Assembly (NCBI RefSeq): GCF_001411555.2
Contig: NC_049901.1
Coordinates: 40,394,964-40,458,963, forward strand
DNA length: 64,000 nt
Reading direction: 5' to 3'
Origin: Juglans regia
Lineage: Eukaryota > Streptophyta > Magnoliopsida > Fagales > Juglandaceae
Made by a program: the position numbers and the translations under genes. Of this stretch, positions 11,033 to 22,189 are shown one piece after another. Position 1 is the first letter of the stretch. Each line of letters opens with the position of its first letter. The notes beneath the pieces were generated by a model. That model was not told the origin of the DNA. It ran no database searches and saw only the letters and a list, made by a program, of their open reading frames with translations.

Positions 11033-14000
11033 CAATCAAAGATATCAAACCAAAATCTAAAAAGCAATAAAACAATGAGCACAAGATTTTGGTCATGGAG
11101 GGAAAACTTTTGAAGAACTCTTCAAAAGAAAAAGCTATTCCAGGTGCTCAGCCACCACCTTTAAATTCATTATAGAAGATATGATTATAACCAGATTTAG
11201 ATATTCGCAAAACCTTTTCCAACTGTAAATCTGACTTAGAATCCCATAAGTGACCCACTTGATTTCTGCAATAACGGCAACTCCAGAACTCAGGCCTCTT
11301 CTATAGCTTTCTCCACGTATGAACCTTGTCCGCTCCAATGGAATTCCAGTAGCATGCCAATGAATCCACTAGCAACAACCCAAGAATAAAGTGATCAAAA
11401 GATCAACAGGGTGATGGTTTATATGTAGGAGAGAAACTGTTTGGCTTTTAGGCTCAGTAGCTCACAATGGGTTTCTCTTACCAGAAAAGAAATATTAGAT
11501 CTCTGAAAATATGCCCAAGTCTGTGGCAAAACAATCGTGCATCATTATGCTTAAATAGGTAGGGTTAAGAGTAGGTCAAATCCACAATGCAGAAGCATGA
11601 TTTAACTCAAATTCTGTCATGTTTGCTCAACCAAACATCTTACGTGAGGTCTATTGAATTTAATGATGAGCCTTTTTGACTTAGTAAACATTGGAATTTG
11701 AAGATCTTCACCTTCAATTAGCTTTCCAACACCACCAAGATCGCCTTCATCCAATGATGGGATCAAAAGATACAACTGTTTTACTTTGATTGGGTTGATA
11801 TCACCAAGTCTAACAAACTTCCATTTTGCGATTTTTGCTCCAATCTCAACCTAGATTTTACCCAACATATTTACAAACTTGTAACTAGGTGTTCTCTTTC
11901 GTATACTTCCTGTGTACTTGGGCAATACCTATTTACTTGCTCAATAAAATTTTATTTTACATATAAAAAACATATTTACTACTCAATTGGACTAGGTTTT
12001 ATCATAAGAATATGTCAACACATTATTTTTAAAATTAACACCATGAAACCCAATTTACCTGTCCAATCCTGACAATCTACTGGACCCATGTTGCATATGT
12101 AACCTATACCATGAACCTGTTCGCCCATGACCCATAATACTTAGATAATCACTTAAATAGCTTTTTATCACCTTATCAACAGAACACCCATGTTATCCTC
12201 CCTTACACCCATGAGTGTGTTACTGAGAGATGGGGAGAACTGTTCCGTGAGATGAATGAGACGCATAAGTTTCCAAATAAAAGCTTTCAGGTTATGAACC
12301 TGACAACAAATGTTTCATAACTTCTAAACCAGAGAACAAAAGGTGAGTTAGCATAGACTATATGCTTTAGTAGTGGCTGTGTCATTTAAAGCTACTTATT
12401 AAAAAGTGTTGTTTAAAGCACTCACCTCTACAGTTTTTTTTTTTTTTTTGTGATCATTATTTAATTATTGATGTTGCTTACATCATGGATAACTTTATTA
12501 TCTATGAAATATTAGCAAATATTTCTTATAAAGGTCTGCCACTTATTATGCCGAATCAAAAGGTAGCATTTGAAGCCGATCTTATTTATTTTTTTCTATT
12601 CTTGCTGTGCCCATCCTCTCGTTCATTTCGGGGTTTCTGACTTCAAACCATTGCTGATTTATATATACTGTTTGTGTTAAAAAAATCAGAATTCTCTTAG
12701 GCCTCAGACATTTACCTTCAATCCCTGAAACAGTTTTTCTGGTATCCTGTTGGCAGTGTCTTCTGATTTTTCATTTGCTTGAGAATTCTAAACTTCATAG
12801 ATGTAGTTGTATCTTGAAATAGTTGGCTTTAAGGAAATGAAATATGAATTGATACTACAATCCTTAGGGTGGTGGAAAAAGAATCTATGTTGCATGCTGT
12901 TGTTTTAACCCCTAGGGGTTGGCTCAAGTGGTAAAGGCCTTGGGCTTGGGGGTATGCTCTCCCCAGGTCTAAGGTTCAAGTCCCCTTGGGTGTAAACAAT
13001 CTCTAGGGGCCATTGGACTGGGAGGTTTTCCTGAGGTGCATTTGCGGAAAACTTCTTGCTGAGGGCCTGTTCACCCTCGGAATTAGTCGGGCCGTTGTTC
13101 CCAGACACCCGGTGCTAATAATAAAAAAAAATGTTGCATGCTGTTGTTTTGAAGTTGCAGAAAGAATTAGGCAAAGCTGCCTGTGGTCAGAGAAATGCTT
13201 TTCTAGGGAAAGTTTGTTACAAGTTCTAAATGCATTTTTATTTTTTTATGAATTATTTTCCATCACTTATAAAAAAGTCTTTACCCTTCTCTGTCAATCC
13301 TTCTTGTATCTCCTTTTTTACTGTTTTACCTGGTTGTGTCACAAAACCTCATTGTTTCTGAATACTGGATGTCCTGATAGTCTGGATTTGTTGTACAGTG
13401 TAAATTAATTTAATATTACTTGTTGAACTTGGATGCATTTAGATTTTATGACAACCATAATTTGAGATAGTAGGTGTTTTTTTTTTTTTTTTTTGTCAAG
13501 AGCCAACTAGGAAAGAGGCACACACAGTGTTAAAATGAAGCGATCAGATTGTGATCATTACTTGCCACGTTGTTGTGTGCTTTCAGGTATACTCCTATAT
13601 CAGATCCAGATTCTAAGGGATATTTTGACTTATTAATCAAGGTATTGGATTACTTAATTCTCACCTCTCCTTTCTCTAAATGCTTACAATCTGAAACATG
13701 CTGGTTCACACAAGTAATACCCTTTGTATGAAATGCTTTTTTCATTTTCTTTCAGGTGTATCCCGAAGGAAAAATGAGTCAGCATTTTGCAAGCTTAAAA
13801 CCTGGTGATGTAGTTGAAGTCAAAGGGTAGGGCAGATTAGTCATGTCCACAAGTATTAGCACAGATGATATGCCGTATATTATCTTCATGGAGAGCTTTC
13901 ATTTCTTGCAGGCCCATTGAGAAACTAAGATATTCACCCAATATGAAGAAACACATTGGCATGGTAAGAGATGTTTATTTTGAACATTGTTGAAAGTTTA

Positions 14001-15897
14001 ACTAATACGTGTGGTCATCTTTATCTGAAGCTTATTGTATTTTCTTCATTCAGATTGCCGGTGGCACAGGCATAACTCCAATGCTTCAGGTTATTGAGGC
14101 TATACTGAAAAATCCTGATGACAAAACTCAGGTGATTCCTATCTTCTTCTTGTCTTTTATTTTTCTATAAGATAACTCAGGTGAGTTCTATGTTCTTGTT
14201 ATCTGTATAACCATAATCAATGTGCTTTTCTTAACGTATGGTATGAGTGCTCGCGCGCATCTATCCCAATTATGGTGTTAAAGACGTTATGGTTTGGTTT
14301 TCATGCACATGAATATGTGCCAATGTCACTTGGTTCTGTAGATTTTAATGTCGATCAATCTTACTGTGTACTCTCTATGCAAACTTTGTAGAATTTTGCT
14401 GATGATCGCTTACTGTCATTACAGGTATCACTGATTTATGGTAATGTTTCCCCAGATGACATACTGCTTAAACAGAAGCTCGACATACTTGCCACTAGCC
14501 ACCCAAATTTGAAGGTGAAGTTGTTACAGTAGGCAAATTCTGCTGCTGTTTTGTCCAAATTGCATATTTTTCTCTGGAATTTTGGTTTATTTTGTTATGA
14601 AAAAAAACTCCAGGTGTTCTACACTGTCGATAATCCATCAAAGAATTGGAGAGGAGGTTCAGGTTACATATCAAAGGATATGGTTGTCAAAGGCTTACCT
14701 GGTCCTAGTGACGATACTCTAATCCTTGTAAGTGTGACTTTGTTACTCCAGCATCTCCACTTTTACATGGTTATCCACTTAATCATGATATGGCATCAGG
14801 TTAAACCCGCAATTGATAGCCCTTCCAAGTGGAAGTAAGAGTAATATCTGAAAAGAGAAATGCATACAGTAGACCCCAATTGGTTTTGGAAGGGCTCCAT
14901 GGAGCTGACCCAATTGGTTGGATCAATTTCTTACGACACTTGCACTCTTTTGTTAGCTTAGGTAATATTCTCCCTTGAGTAATCAAGCCAATCTGTACAA
15001 GTTGGATTGGTTTCACCGTGAACATACAGTTATCAACTTACTGCATACATCGACTAGATCTTTGTTCGTGTCAAATTGAGAGGTAACATTGTTGAAATGC
15101 CAACCGACTGCTTGAGAGTCAAGACTGTTCTAGTACTTTCCGATTCCACTCCTTCCAAGCCAGATTGAGGCCTTTCAGAGTGATTCATAATTCTTCTACA
15201 CAGGCTTGACAAGTCCAAACCAAACCATCTCAATCTGTAGTTTATATCGGTATTGGAAAGTTATTCTTATGATTGGCGACACCATACTGAATAAGTTTTG
15301 AACCTATGACTTCTTCCACTACATTTTTACCAAGTGAAGAGGTGCCATTTAGTTAGTGTACTAGAATTATTAATTTGTATTATTTCCTCCAAAGATTTCT
15401 TTTTTTTCCACCTTTTGCCCAAGTTATTTACTATAATCTCAGTATTATAGAAGCACCATAATATATGAAAGTATTCACTTAAAATAGATAGATTGGGAAT
15501 GGTATTGTAGTGCTTGGAGACTGATCATGGTGTTACCAGACAAGCCTTGTTTGTACAAGTCCGTGTTCATCAAATCACTTATTTTGAATATTACCGAGTG
15601 TTGGGGTAGGGATTGGGATAACCTTTTCCAACTTTATTTTCAGCTCCCTGAATGACTGACTTTCTTCTGCTTGTTCAGGTATGTGGTCCCCCTGGAATGA
15701 TGAAACATTTATCTGGTGACAAGGCTAAAGATCGCTCCCAAGGAGAGGTATGAGAGAGCATTATCTGTTCATCAATCTTTCTTTTTCAATCGCTAAAATA
15801 TTTTCTAACTTGACTTTCCTTCTGATTTTCATCATTGCAGCTCACTGGCTTACTCAAAGATGTTGGATATACTGAGCAAATGGTTTATAAATTTTGA
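613..15897 (+). CDS. CBR2: NADH-cytochrome b5 reductase-like protein, mitochondrial (13 exons, 328 aa)
   Basis: A flavoenzyme that passes electrons from NADH through FAD to cytochrome b5 at mitochondrial membranes. Exons: 613-783, 1981-2023, 2471-2546, 9086-9145, 9250-9300, 13587-13641, 13756-13826, 13912-13963, 14054-14131, 14425-14514, 14614-14727, 15679-15747 and 15841-15897. All joins are GT-AG and in frame, giving 987 nt including the stop. The N-terminus is basic with one hydrophobic segment (about residues 32-52), fitting mitochondrial import and anchoring. FAD-binding RPYTPIS lies at about 133-139, GKMS at 157-160, the NADH site GGTGITPM at 196-203 and CGPPGM at 289-294. The length equals what I recall for Arabidopsis CBR2. 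Intron 3 (about 6.5 kb) is expanded by a LINE and intron 5 (about 4.3 kb) by a 5S-like element and a SINE. No exon is damaged, so the gene is probably functional. Confidence 0.93.
1114..1492. repeat. MITE-like element with inverted termini in intron 1
   Basis: The left end carries 'gcgccccatttgac' and the right end carries 'gtcaaatgggatgctccc', which pair as imperfect terminal inverted repeats. There is no coding capacity. A second inverted-repeat element sits inside it (1200-1372), so this one is older. Confidence 0.5.
1200..1372. repeat. Nested MITE-like element
   Basis: The left end 'agagtaatgctacatgtac' pairs imperfectly with the right end 'atagttagcatttttctct'. It lies wholly inside the 1114-1492 element. 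The same 'gtaatg(c/t)tacat' terminus recurs at 17565-17740. Confidence 0.45.
2106..2300. mobile_element. Mutator-like MITE with 9-bp target duplication, intron 2 of CBR2
   Basis: The perfect 9-bp direct repeat TAATAATTA occurs at 2097-2105 and 2301-2309. Between them the ends pair as a roughly 46-bp imperfect inverted repeat; the clearest shared block is 'cttaccrcttagatgrcccc' inverted at the other end. A 9-bp duplication with long inverted ends fits a Mutator-derived non-autonomous element. It is 195 bp long and has no ORF. Confidence 0.75.
3141..4769 (+). pseudogene. LINE ORF1 (RNA-binding/chaperone ORF), two in-frame stops
   Basis: One reading frame runs from the ATG at 3141 to the TGA at 4767-4769, interrupted only by TAG at 3609-3611 and TAG at 4170-4172. 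Without the stops it would give about 542 residues. The first part has the block [18 protein letters not shown] typical of L1 ORF1 in woody dicots. The middle is basic and Q/S-rich and the end is acidic then basic. No zinc knuckle is visible, unlike the LINE at 55 kb. The final TGA overlaps the ORF2 ATG as ATGA. Confidence 0.75.
4766..8410 (+). pseudogene. LINE ORF2: endonuclease-reverse transcriptase, two in-frame stops
   Basis: One frame from ATG 4766 to TAA 8408-8410 (about 1214 residues), broken by TAA at 5741-5743 and TAG at 8204-8206. Domains in order: an APE-type endonuclease ([11 protein letters not shown] at 3-13, CLQETK near 35-40, GGDFNVV near 142, SDHWPIL near 224), a reverse transcriptase ([25 protein letters not shown], catalytic FADD at about 688-691) and a C-terminal zf-RVT domain ([18 protein letters not shown], then C-x2-C...H-x4-C near 7915-8095). 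No RNase H domain follows. The catalytic motifs survive, so the stops are the main visible defects. Confidence 0.88.
9503..9617 (+). rRNA. 5S rRNA-like sequence, part of a 5S-derived retroelement
   Basis: Almost the whole plant 5S rRNA is recognisable from 'ggtgc' (9503) to 'gcacccct' (9617). It lacks four bases (GATC) after position 5 of the gene and has a few substitutions. The internal pol III promoter parts are intact: the A-box region 'agttaagcgtgcttgggcg' and the C-box region 'ggatgggtgacctcctg'. A unique tail of about 100 bp follows and ends in A10 (to 9727). It is a single copy, not a tandem array. The unit is a 5S-derived SINE, a Cassandra-type solo LTR or a retroposed 5S gene. It is not an rDNA locus. 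Confidence 0.8.
9618..9727 (+). mobile_element. 3' tail of the 5S-derived element, ending in poly(A)
   Basis: A segment with 'ctgggctaggcctattcttg' and 'gagtaatacaaattg' followed by a run of A's. It is not 5S sequence, so the 5S block was mobilised with a downstream partner. No pol III T-run directly follows the 5S block. Confidence 0.5.
9728..9832 (-). mobile_element. 5'-truncated LINE 3' end, minus strand
   Basis: Read on the minus strand it gives 'cttttgtatacttccgtgta', 'catgggctatgcctatttca', then 'ataatatttatctcttacttctc' cut by a poly(A) (T-run at 9731-9740 on plus). This is the usual 3' terminus of dicot L1 elements. A plus-strand equivalent is at 11882-11968. Confidence 0.6.
10157..10226. 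repeat. Compact direct plus inverted repeat
   Basis: 'gaagggcagattgcaatgcc' occurs at 10157-10176 and again at 10182-10201. An inverted copy lies at 10203-10226 and matches the arm 10158-10181 at 23 of 24 bases. The RNA could fold into a long hairpin. It lies in intron 5 of CBR2. Confidence 0.75.
10990..11030. repeat. (AT)n microsatellite
   Basis: About 20 uninterrupted TA units in CBR2 intron 5. It is an apparent open frame on the minus strand only because TA repeats encode I/Y. Confidence 0.95.
11882..11968 (+). mobile_element. 5'-truncated LINE 3' end, plus strand
   Basis: Contains 'gtatacttcctgtgtacttg', 'ggcaatacctatt', then 'caataaaattttattttac' and a short A-rich tail. It is the 3' end of an L1 family like the minus-strand piece at 9728-9832. 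Adjacent sequence to about 11600 may belong to the same insertion but is not identifiable. Confidence 0.6.
12907..13130 (+). mobile_element. tRNA-derived SINE with 20-bp target-site duplication
   Basis: A 224-bp element flanked by a perfect 20-bp direct repeat (12887-12906 and 13131-13150, beginning ATGTTGCATG). It has a pol III A box 'tggctcaagtgg' (12920-12931), a B box 'ggttcaagtcc' (12973-12983) and an A9 tail (13122-13130). It sits in CBR2 intron 5. The perfect duplication shows a recent insertion. Confidence 0.9.
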
Positions 15898-15963
15898 CAG
15901 AAGCAACTTAGTTTCTGAAGCTTTTGTCCATTTACTTCAAATTCTGTGTTTCATTGTCTCCGA

Positions 15964-15969
15964 AATAAA
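15964..15969 (+). terminator. Candidate polyadenylation signal of CBR2
   Basis: AATAAA, 67 bases after the stop codon, in T-rich sequence. Plant signals are loose, so this is only the best candidate. Confidence 0.45.
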
Positions 15970-16450
15970 CATGGGTAGCTTGAACTCCAGCAAATGATCT
16001 TCCATAAAGAATGCAGAGTTCTTCAGACATAAGTTCAGATTTCAAAGAACCCTGCAGAGTCTGGCATGGATTTCGCAGGCTGCGTCTGTACTAAACATGC
16101 CAATCAGAACAAAATTGAGTGTTTTTCAAACAATCATGATCTGTCACTCTTCTAGGATGTGGATTTGTTGGTTCTTATGAAATAGCGAAATGATATTTGC
16201 AACCAACAAAACCCACCGATTGTATTTTTTTTTAACTTAATGGTTACATATGTATTTTTTTAATAAGTTCTTTATTTTTTTGAAAATGTTTTAAGGAATT
16301 TAAAAAAAATGTTTGTAAAAGCAAAAAAAAAAAAAAAAAAAGACATTCGTTCGGTGACTTTCCTCAGTGGGTGTAGCAGCATCCTATGAGATGATGTGAG
16401 GGTGCTGCCAAGAGTGGTGGCTCAATTGTCCTTGGGTTACTCTCTTAGAG

Positions 16451-16797
16451 CTCATTTGGTTTCTTGACTCCTTTCAACTTAGCTGAGTTTAGTTTTGATT
16501 TAGATCTTTTTTTTATATTAAAATAACTCTTAAATTATTAAATTTATCTTAACTCAAAATTTCTTTACATATGAGACTTATAAGTTTTTTTAACTCAATA
16601 TCTTATTATATGTAGAATTTATAATTTTTTTTTAATTTTTTATAAATACATCTAAATTTATTTTAATATTCAAACACATTTGAACTCATTTTAAGTAGGT
16701 TTTACAGAATTTATTTCACTATCTCAACTCATTATTATTTATAAAAAATTTATCTTAATATTCAAATACAATTCAACGTCTAAACGCAACTCAGGGT
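16451..16797. repeat. MITE-like repeat, family B (copy 2)
   Basis: Shares 'actcttaaattattaaa', 'cttaactcaaaatttc' and 'caaacacatttgaactc' with the repeat at 50-262, in the same order. AT-rich and non-coding. Confidence 0.5.
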
Positions 16798-17330
16798 GCC
16801 ATTATGGTCATGTCCCCTCCTACTTTTTTATTTTCATTTCAGCAAATAAATAAATAAAACCATGGAAATGTAGAAATTCAGGTACTTTTTTTTAGCAAAA
16901 ATTCAAATAATATGCGTATGTACAAATTAAACCCAATTACCAACCAATGAGTTTCAAATGCCAAGAACAAAAAATAATAAAAGTGGCGGGGAATAAGCAT
17001 CTCATGCCTTGACAAAAACAACACCCTTGTTGCTGGGATTAGCATTTTGATTCTGCTTAGGGAAATCAACGAGGGATGCTGTGACATTGTCGTATAATAA
17101 TTAAATATTTTTACTACAGATAAAAAAAAGTGTTATTATTTTATTATTAATGGGTATTGTTATGTAATTAAATTGTGTAAAAGTTCTCTCTATCAATTTT
17201 TTTTTACAGATAATTTCATAATTTTATAATATGGATTATTGTATGTGTAAATTTTCAGGCACCATTATAAATTTATATGATCAAAAAAATATTATTATTA
17301 TCTTTTTTTTTTAGAGAGATTATTATCTTT

Positions 17331-17512
17331 TGTGTGTTTGGATGTTGAAGTGAGTTGAGTCGAGTTGAGATGATAAAATATTGTTAGAATATTATTTTTA
17401 ATATTATTATTATTTTAGAATTTAAAAAAGTTGAATTGTTTATTATATTTTATATTGGAATTTGAAAAAGTTATAATGATAAGTTGAGATGAGTTTGGAT
17501 AATGAGATGTGT
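17331..17512 (+). repeat. Tourist-like MITE, family A (copy 1)
   Basis: Core 'aaaatattgttagaatatta', 'agttgaattgtttattatat', 'agttataatgat' with GAGATGAG-type ends and 'tgtttggat'. Same family as 22689, 32170, 34300, 35146, 36217, 39725, 41025, 48641 and 49543. Confidence 0.7.
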
Positions 17513-17564
17513 TTTATCAAATAAATTGAAAAAATCAATTGAGGATATCTGTTTATATTTATCG

Positions 17565-17740
17565 AGAAATGATACTTGCAGTTGTGAGTGTACAAGTATC
17601 GTACAGTCATTTTGAAAAAAATGAATAAATATGGGACCACATAAAAATAAATTAATTTTTTAATAGTGGACTCTACTCTTTTTCAAAGCGATTGTACGAC
17701 ATTTACATATTTTATGACTATATGTAACATTACTCATATT
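17565..17740. repeat. MITE-like element with 'gtaatgttacat' termini
   Basis: The left end 'gagaaatgatacttgcagt' pairs with the right end 'atatgtaacattactcat'. The interior has 'tacaagtatcgtacagtcat' inverted as 'cgattgtacgacatttaca'. Non-coding. Confidence 0.5.
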
Positions 17741-17981
17741 TATCTCTGATTTATTGATGTGATACATTTTATCTGATTTCATATATTAAACCGTTATATA
17801 AATAATCAGTTAAAATTAAGCATTAAATATTTAACCGACGATAAATTTTAAAATAAAAAATAACAATTTTCTTTTGTTACTATTTACATTAAAAAAATAA
17901 ATATAAATATTGTTTTTGGAAAAAAGAAAAAAGAAAACTCGGAATTCCAAACCCACCATAAAATACCAAAATAAAACCAAT

Positions 17982-18012
17982 TCTCTCTCTCTCCCTCTCT
18001 CTCTCTCTCTCT
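17982..18012 (+). promoter_or_regulatory. CT-rich tract in the leader of the CCCH gene
   Basis: An almost pure (CT)n run about 110 bases before the ATG. Such Y-patch/GAGA-type tracts are common near plant transcription starts. Assignment to the core promoter is inference. Confidence 0.45.
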
Positions 18013-18118
18013 GGTTTACGATCTCTCCGCCAATGTAACCACAATTGGAACATTCATGGCCTTGCCTTGATCTCTTTCGCACGTTTCACTTCTCAAGTAC
18101 TCTCTTTTCTCTTCGGAA

Positions 18119-21100
18119 ATGGACGAAGAACTGCTAAAAAGGAACACCGACTGTGTGTACTTCCTGGCCTCACCTCTCACCTGTAAGAAGGTCCGGGAAA
18201 GCAATGCCGCCGTTTCGTTTGTTTCTATGAATCTTCTTGCTCATCTGATTTTTTCCTGTGTTTTTTCTTTTGCAATTTTAAGCTGCTTATTTTGTTTATT
18301 TTGGCGATTTGTTGCATTCGACCTACATTCGAAGACTCGTGTGCTATGTAAAGTTTCTTGAAAAACGAAGGATGCCTTAGGGTTTTGTGATTTTACATGA
18401 ATCAATTTGCTCTTAATTTTCATGTTATTTTACTTGGAGATAATCTGGCATTTCTATAAATTTTTAAGCTTCTGTACTGGTTGGTATTTCAAGACAATAC
18501 GAATTTAGTTTTTCAGGCATTCTGCTTTTTTGGTTTATGTGATTTTGGAAATATAAATGTCTCAGTTTTATTTAGTTGGTTTTTCCATGATGATTGCAAT
18601 GTAAACATCCAAGTTTTCCAATGCGCGAGAGGTATATATTTGAAACAATATAGCTAATGATCATTATTTCTTGGTATTTGGGACATTTCACCAGTTATTT
18701 GTAGAAATTATTTTGTTTGTCTAGAAATGGGTTCTACTTCTAGTCTTCATATTGTAAGGGTCTAGTTTTAGGGGTTTATGAATCAGGTTTTCTCCTTTTA
18801 GTTCATAATCTTTGTTTATGTTTCCTATTGATTTTTTTTTTTCAAAATTTTATTTTTAATATCCTTTCCAGGGGATTGATTGTGAGTACCGCCACAGCGA
18901 GATTGCAAGGCTCAACCCAAGAGATTGCTGGTATTGGTTGTCTGGGAACTGTCTCAACTCTACCTGTGCTTTTAGACACCCTGTAAGCTGTGCTCCTTTA
19001 TGATCTTTTTGTTTTCTATTTTTTTGGACGGGGGGAGTAAAACATTCAGCATAAAATCTGACTATGAACCTTGGTTTATTTCCTAAGATTATTTGCACAT
19101 TCAATGACCACAACCTGGGTATTGGTTGTGCATTCTTTTCCGTCTATTTTAATTCCTTCTGTGTTGTAGACGGGTTTGCTTTTTCACATGGTTGCACAAA
19201 TTATGTTCACGTTAACCCTATTTGACCTTTTACTTTTACCAATAAAAGAAAATTATGTTGGATGATATACCTCTTAGATAAGGCAGTTGCACCTTGTGAG
19301 TTATATATCTAGATGATATGATAAATATTTATCATTTCAATGAATCCTTAAAAAACATATGCTCCCGCATTTAGTTTCCTGCATGACAGATTCATGGGTT
19401 CCATTCAAAGGGTCAAGCCTGCCTTTTCATTTCAGCATGTTTCTGTTTTTACTTTTCATATGTTTAGTAAAAAAGAACATTTGTACGAGAGAAAGTTCAC
19501 AATAATTAATTAGATAGGTTTTGTTTTTACTAATTCAAGGTGCCTTTTTAATTGACTTATTACTCTGTGTCAAACTCTCTGTGTTTTTCATGTGGGGGAA
19601 TTAGAAGTTTATTTGGTGTCGTTGGATTTGGGGGGCTAATAATGAGATTTTGATGAGTTTGGCCGGTGATATTCCTGAACCCTCACGTAATAGAGACTGC
19701 TAAGGTGGTTTCTTGTTGATTTGTTTAAATTGGAAGGTTGCTAGCTTGGAAATTGGTGGGACAAACACTTTGAAGAATTTGCATGTGCAGTTGGTATCCT
19801 TGTTACAAGGTCTTAGTTCCAGTGATATGCCATCACAATTGTTGCACCGAAGGAGAATCCAAAGGATTATCGGAAAAAGTGTAGTGCCCCACTTTCAAAT
19901 CTTTAATATTCAAGATATCTATTTGCTGGGTTCTTGCCAGAAGGATGCAAGGGGGTTCTGGCATGATTAGCTTCTTCTAGTAAAAAATTCCTTTGCGGGT
20001 GGAAGGAAATTGATTGATAAACTCTAATTGAAAATAAATACATTCTCCTCAAAATTAGCAGTTGCAATCTTGTAAACTTAAAATCTTGAACAAGTGTTTT
20101 ATCATTGTCAGTTCGAATGTCCTGATGGGTTCCAAGAGTTTGAGATTTCCTTGTGCTTCTCTTCAATCTCTTGTGTTTTCTCATGTCTAGGTGCTAATGA
20201 ACAATCTGGAATTCCCAGGGCTACAATTGGAGCACCATAAATAACTTCTTTTCTTTTTCTGTTTTTTTTTTAAAACTGATGCACGCAGTAAAATGATCCA
20301 GATGTGCTAGTGGTTGCTATCTTCTAGCGCATATTTCACAATTGTGGCATCACCTCGTATTGGGGCTTTTCTTTTGCCCATATTTTGCTTTCCTTATGTT
20401 TTTTTAGGAATTATGTATTAGTGGATTCCTGTCTTTTTTATTCTCATCATCCCTTGGTTATTTGGTAATGTTATTTGAGCTAAACTCCATTATTTTCATA
20501 GCCATTGGATGGGCATGCTGGAGTACCATCTGAGTCTGCAGAGTGTTCCACACCTGCGAACAAGACCAGTGTTCCATGTTACTTTTACTTCAACGGATTC
20601 TGTAATAAAGGTGACAGATGCTCTTTTATGCATAGTTCAGACGGCAATGCACCTGCTGAGAAATCTATAAAGCTTGCCTCTGTGGGCACTGATGCACCAT
20701 TGTTGGAAAACAAGACATCTGCTGGATGTGAGACAGGTTCAGCACTGGCAGAAACTTGTTTGAATTCATCTGAAAGCGCTGCTAAAGTAGCAACCAATTT
20801 GAATTGTCTGCCCAAGGAAGAACTTCAGCACCTAGTACCTAAGAATGCTTTCCAGCGAAGTGCCTCTCCGCAAATTGCTGTTTGTGAGTATGATGAAGCT
20901 GCTATGATTAGGTTGGAGTCCTTGCTTCCCATGGAAGGTTTTACCCATGGCAGATCTCCTCTATGCACAGATCAGAGTTCAGAGGAACAAGTGGAAGGCT
21001 ATATTGAGCCAGAGGAGCGATGGGAATCATCCCCTGGCTTTGACGTTCTTGTGGGTGATAGATCAGATAACGTGTATGAGGACGATCCAGAGTTCTTGCT

Positions 21101-21926
21101 AGACATGGACAGGGAACACAGAGAGCTGAATAGCCATTCCTCGGTATATGATTATGAAAATACAGTGGAGTATGATCCCATGTACCCTGCTGCAGAAATT
21201 CTATATGAACGTGATGTATACAATAGTTTTGATCATCTGGATGATGAACATCTTTTCTCTAATGTCAATAGAGTTCTTGGTCATTCAAGAGACACAATGT
21301 TGGATTCTATATTGTCCCAGAAAAGGAAACTCATGCCAATGGAACTTGCAGTTGGTGAATGTAATGGCATGGATCTTCGAAACCATCTGAGAAGACGCAG
21401 GATGATTAATGATCATCGAAGTACTGGCTCATCAAGAAGACCTCTCTCATCTCATCTTATTGGTCGCAGCCAGGAAAGGCCTCGAAGGCATGGAATGGGT
21501 CCAAGGTTTCATGGAAGATTGGCATCGGTGGTGGGAAAGAATGGTAATGAATCAATAGGTGAGAATAGAGCTTTTTTAAATGGTGCCAAACCACGTGGCT
21601 TGCTGAGGCACTCACAGCAAGATAGGTCAGTGAAGCATTTCAGGAAGGAAAGGCTTGCCAAACGGCAGTTCTCGAGTGAAGTTTCAAGGAAATCAAGTAC
21701 AAGAGAGAGATGGGCTCAGGAATCTTCAACTTTTACGGGACCCAAGACCCTTGCCCAGATTAAAGACGAGAAAAAATACGCTGAAGAAAATGAGGATTGC
21801 GTTTGGAAAGTTGGGCATGCAAGAACTACATCGGCTGACTTCCAGGGTCCCAAACCCTTGAGTGAAATCCTCAAGAACAAAAGGAAGCTGGATTCCGTCA
21901 CTGAATGTGATACTAGTGGCAGCTAG
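18119..21926 (+). CDS. CCCH zinc-finger protein, C3H17-like (3 exons, 535 aa)
   Basis: Probable RNA-binding or nuclear regulatory protein; it resembles Arabidopsis zinc-finger CCCH protein 17 from its N-terminal block. Exons: 18119-18190, 18872-18982 and 20502-21926, with GT-AG joins in phase 0. Three fingers: C12-x9-C22-x5-C28-x3-H32, C43-x7-C51-x4-C56-x3-H60 and canonical C87-x7-C95-x5-C101-x3-H105. The long C-terminal part is acidic, then basic (RRRR and RS-like stretches near 290-400). It ends with two related motifs, FTGPKTLAQI and FQGPKPLSEI. The stop at 21924-21926 may be premature: coding-like sequence continues downstream in other frames (next entry). The ATG is chosen because MDEELLKR leads directly into finger 1. 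Confidence 0.88.
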
Positions 21927-22188
21927 GAAACAACCCATTGAGGGTGAGAGGAATATAATAAGTAGTAATTTACAAAGGAATCATGATCATTTAGTTCTAA
22001 CTAGTGATGTTACAGATCAAGATTATGAACGAAAATTGTCCCGAGAAGGTAACGATACTATTCAAGATACTATTCTTTACTGTTTCATGATGAAGGTAAC
22101 GAGGAGCTTGAGGAGAAGCTTACCTGCATTAGTTTTCCGACCTATAATTCAAGATCTCGTTTGTAGAGCCCCCAAGTACTATTCCTAA
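21927..22188 (+). other. Coding-like sequence after the CCCH gene stop, frames shifted
   Basis: After the stop the +1 frame stays open for about 260 bases (RNIISSNLQRNHDHLVLTSD, DQDYERKLSREGN). The original frame then reopens at about 22068 with FHDEGNEELEEKLTCISF and continues to the TAG at 22167. This looks like a former C-terminal extension broken by two frameshifts. It could also be an ordinary 3' UTR that is open by chance. Confidence 0.45.
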
Positions 22189-22189
22189 T

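Larger units (their letters stand above)
15970..18118. other. Intergenic region between CBR2 and the CCCH gene
   Basis: No gene is visible. It contains an A19 run near 16325 and three MITE-like repeats (listed separately). The last 250 bases are probably promoter and leader of the gene at 18119. Confidence 0.6.

Noticed and set aside
12920..12983. tRNA gene (A and B boxes)
   Set aside because: The boxes belong to a SINE flanked by a 20-bp target duplication. No cloverleaf acceptor stem closes.
14801..15025. Open frame within CBR2 intron 11
   Set aside because: Lies between exons with good splice sites and has no domain.
19713..20184. Open frames in intron 2 of the CCCH gene
   Set aside because: Clear splice sites place them in an intron and neither strand shows a known domain. 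They may be relics of an older insertion.
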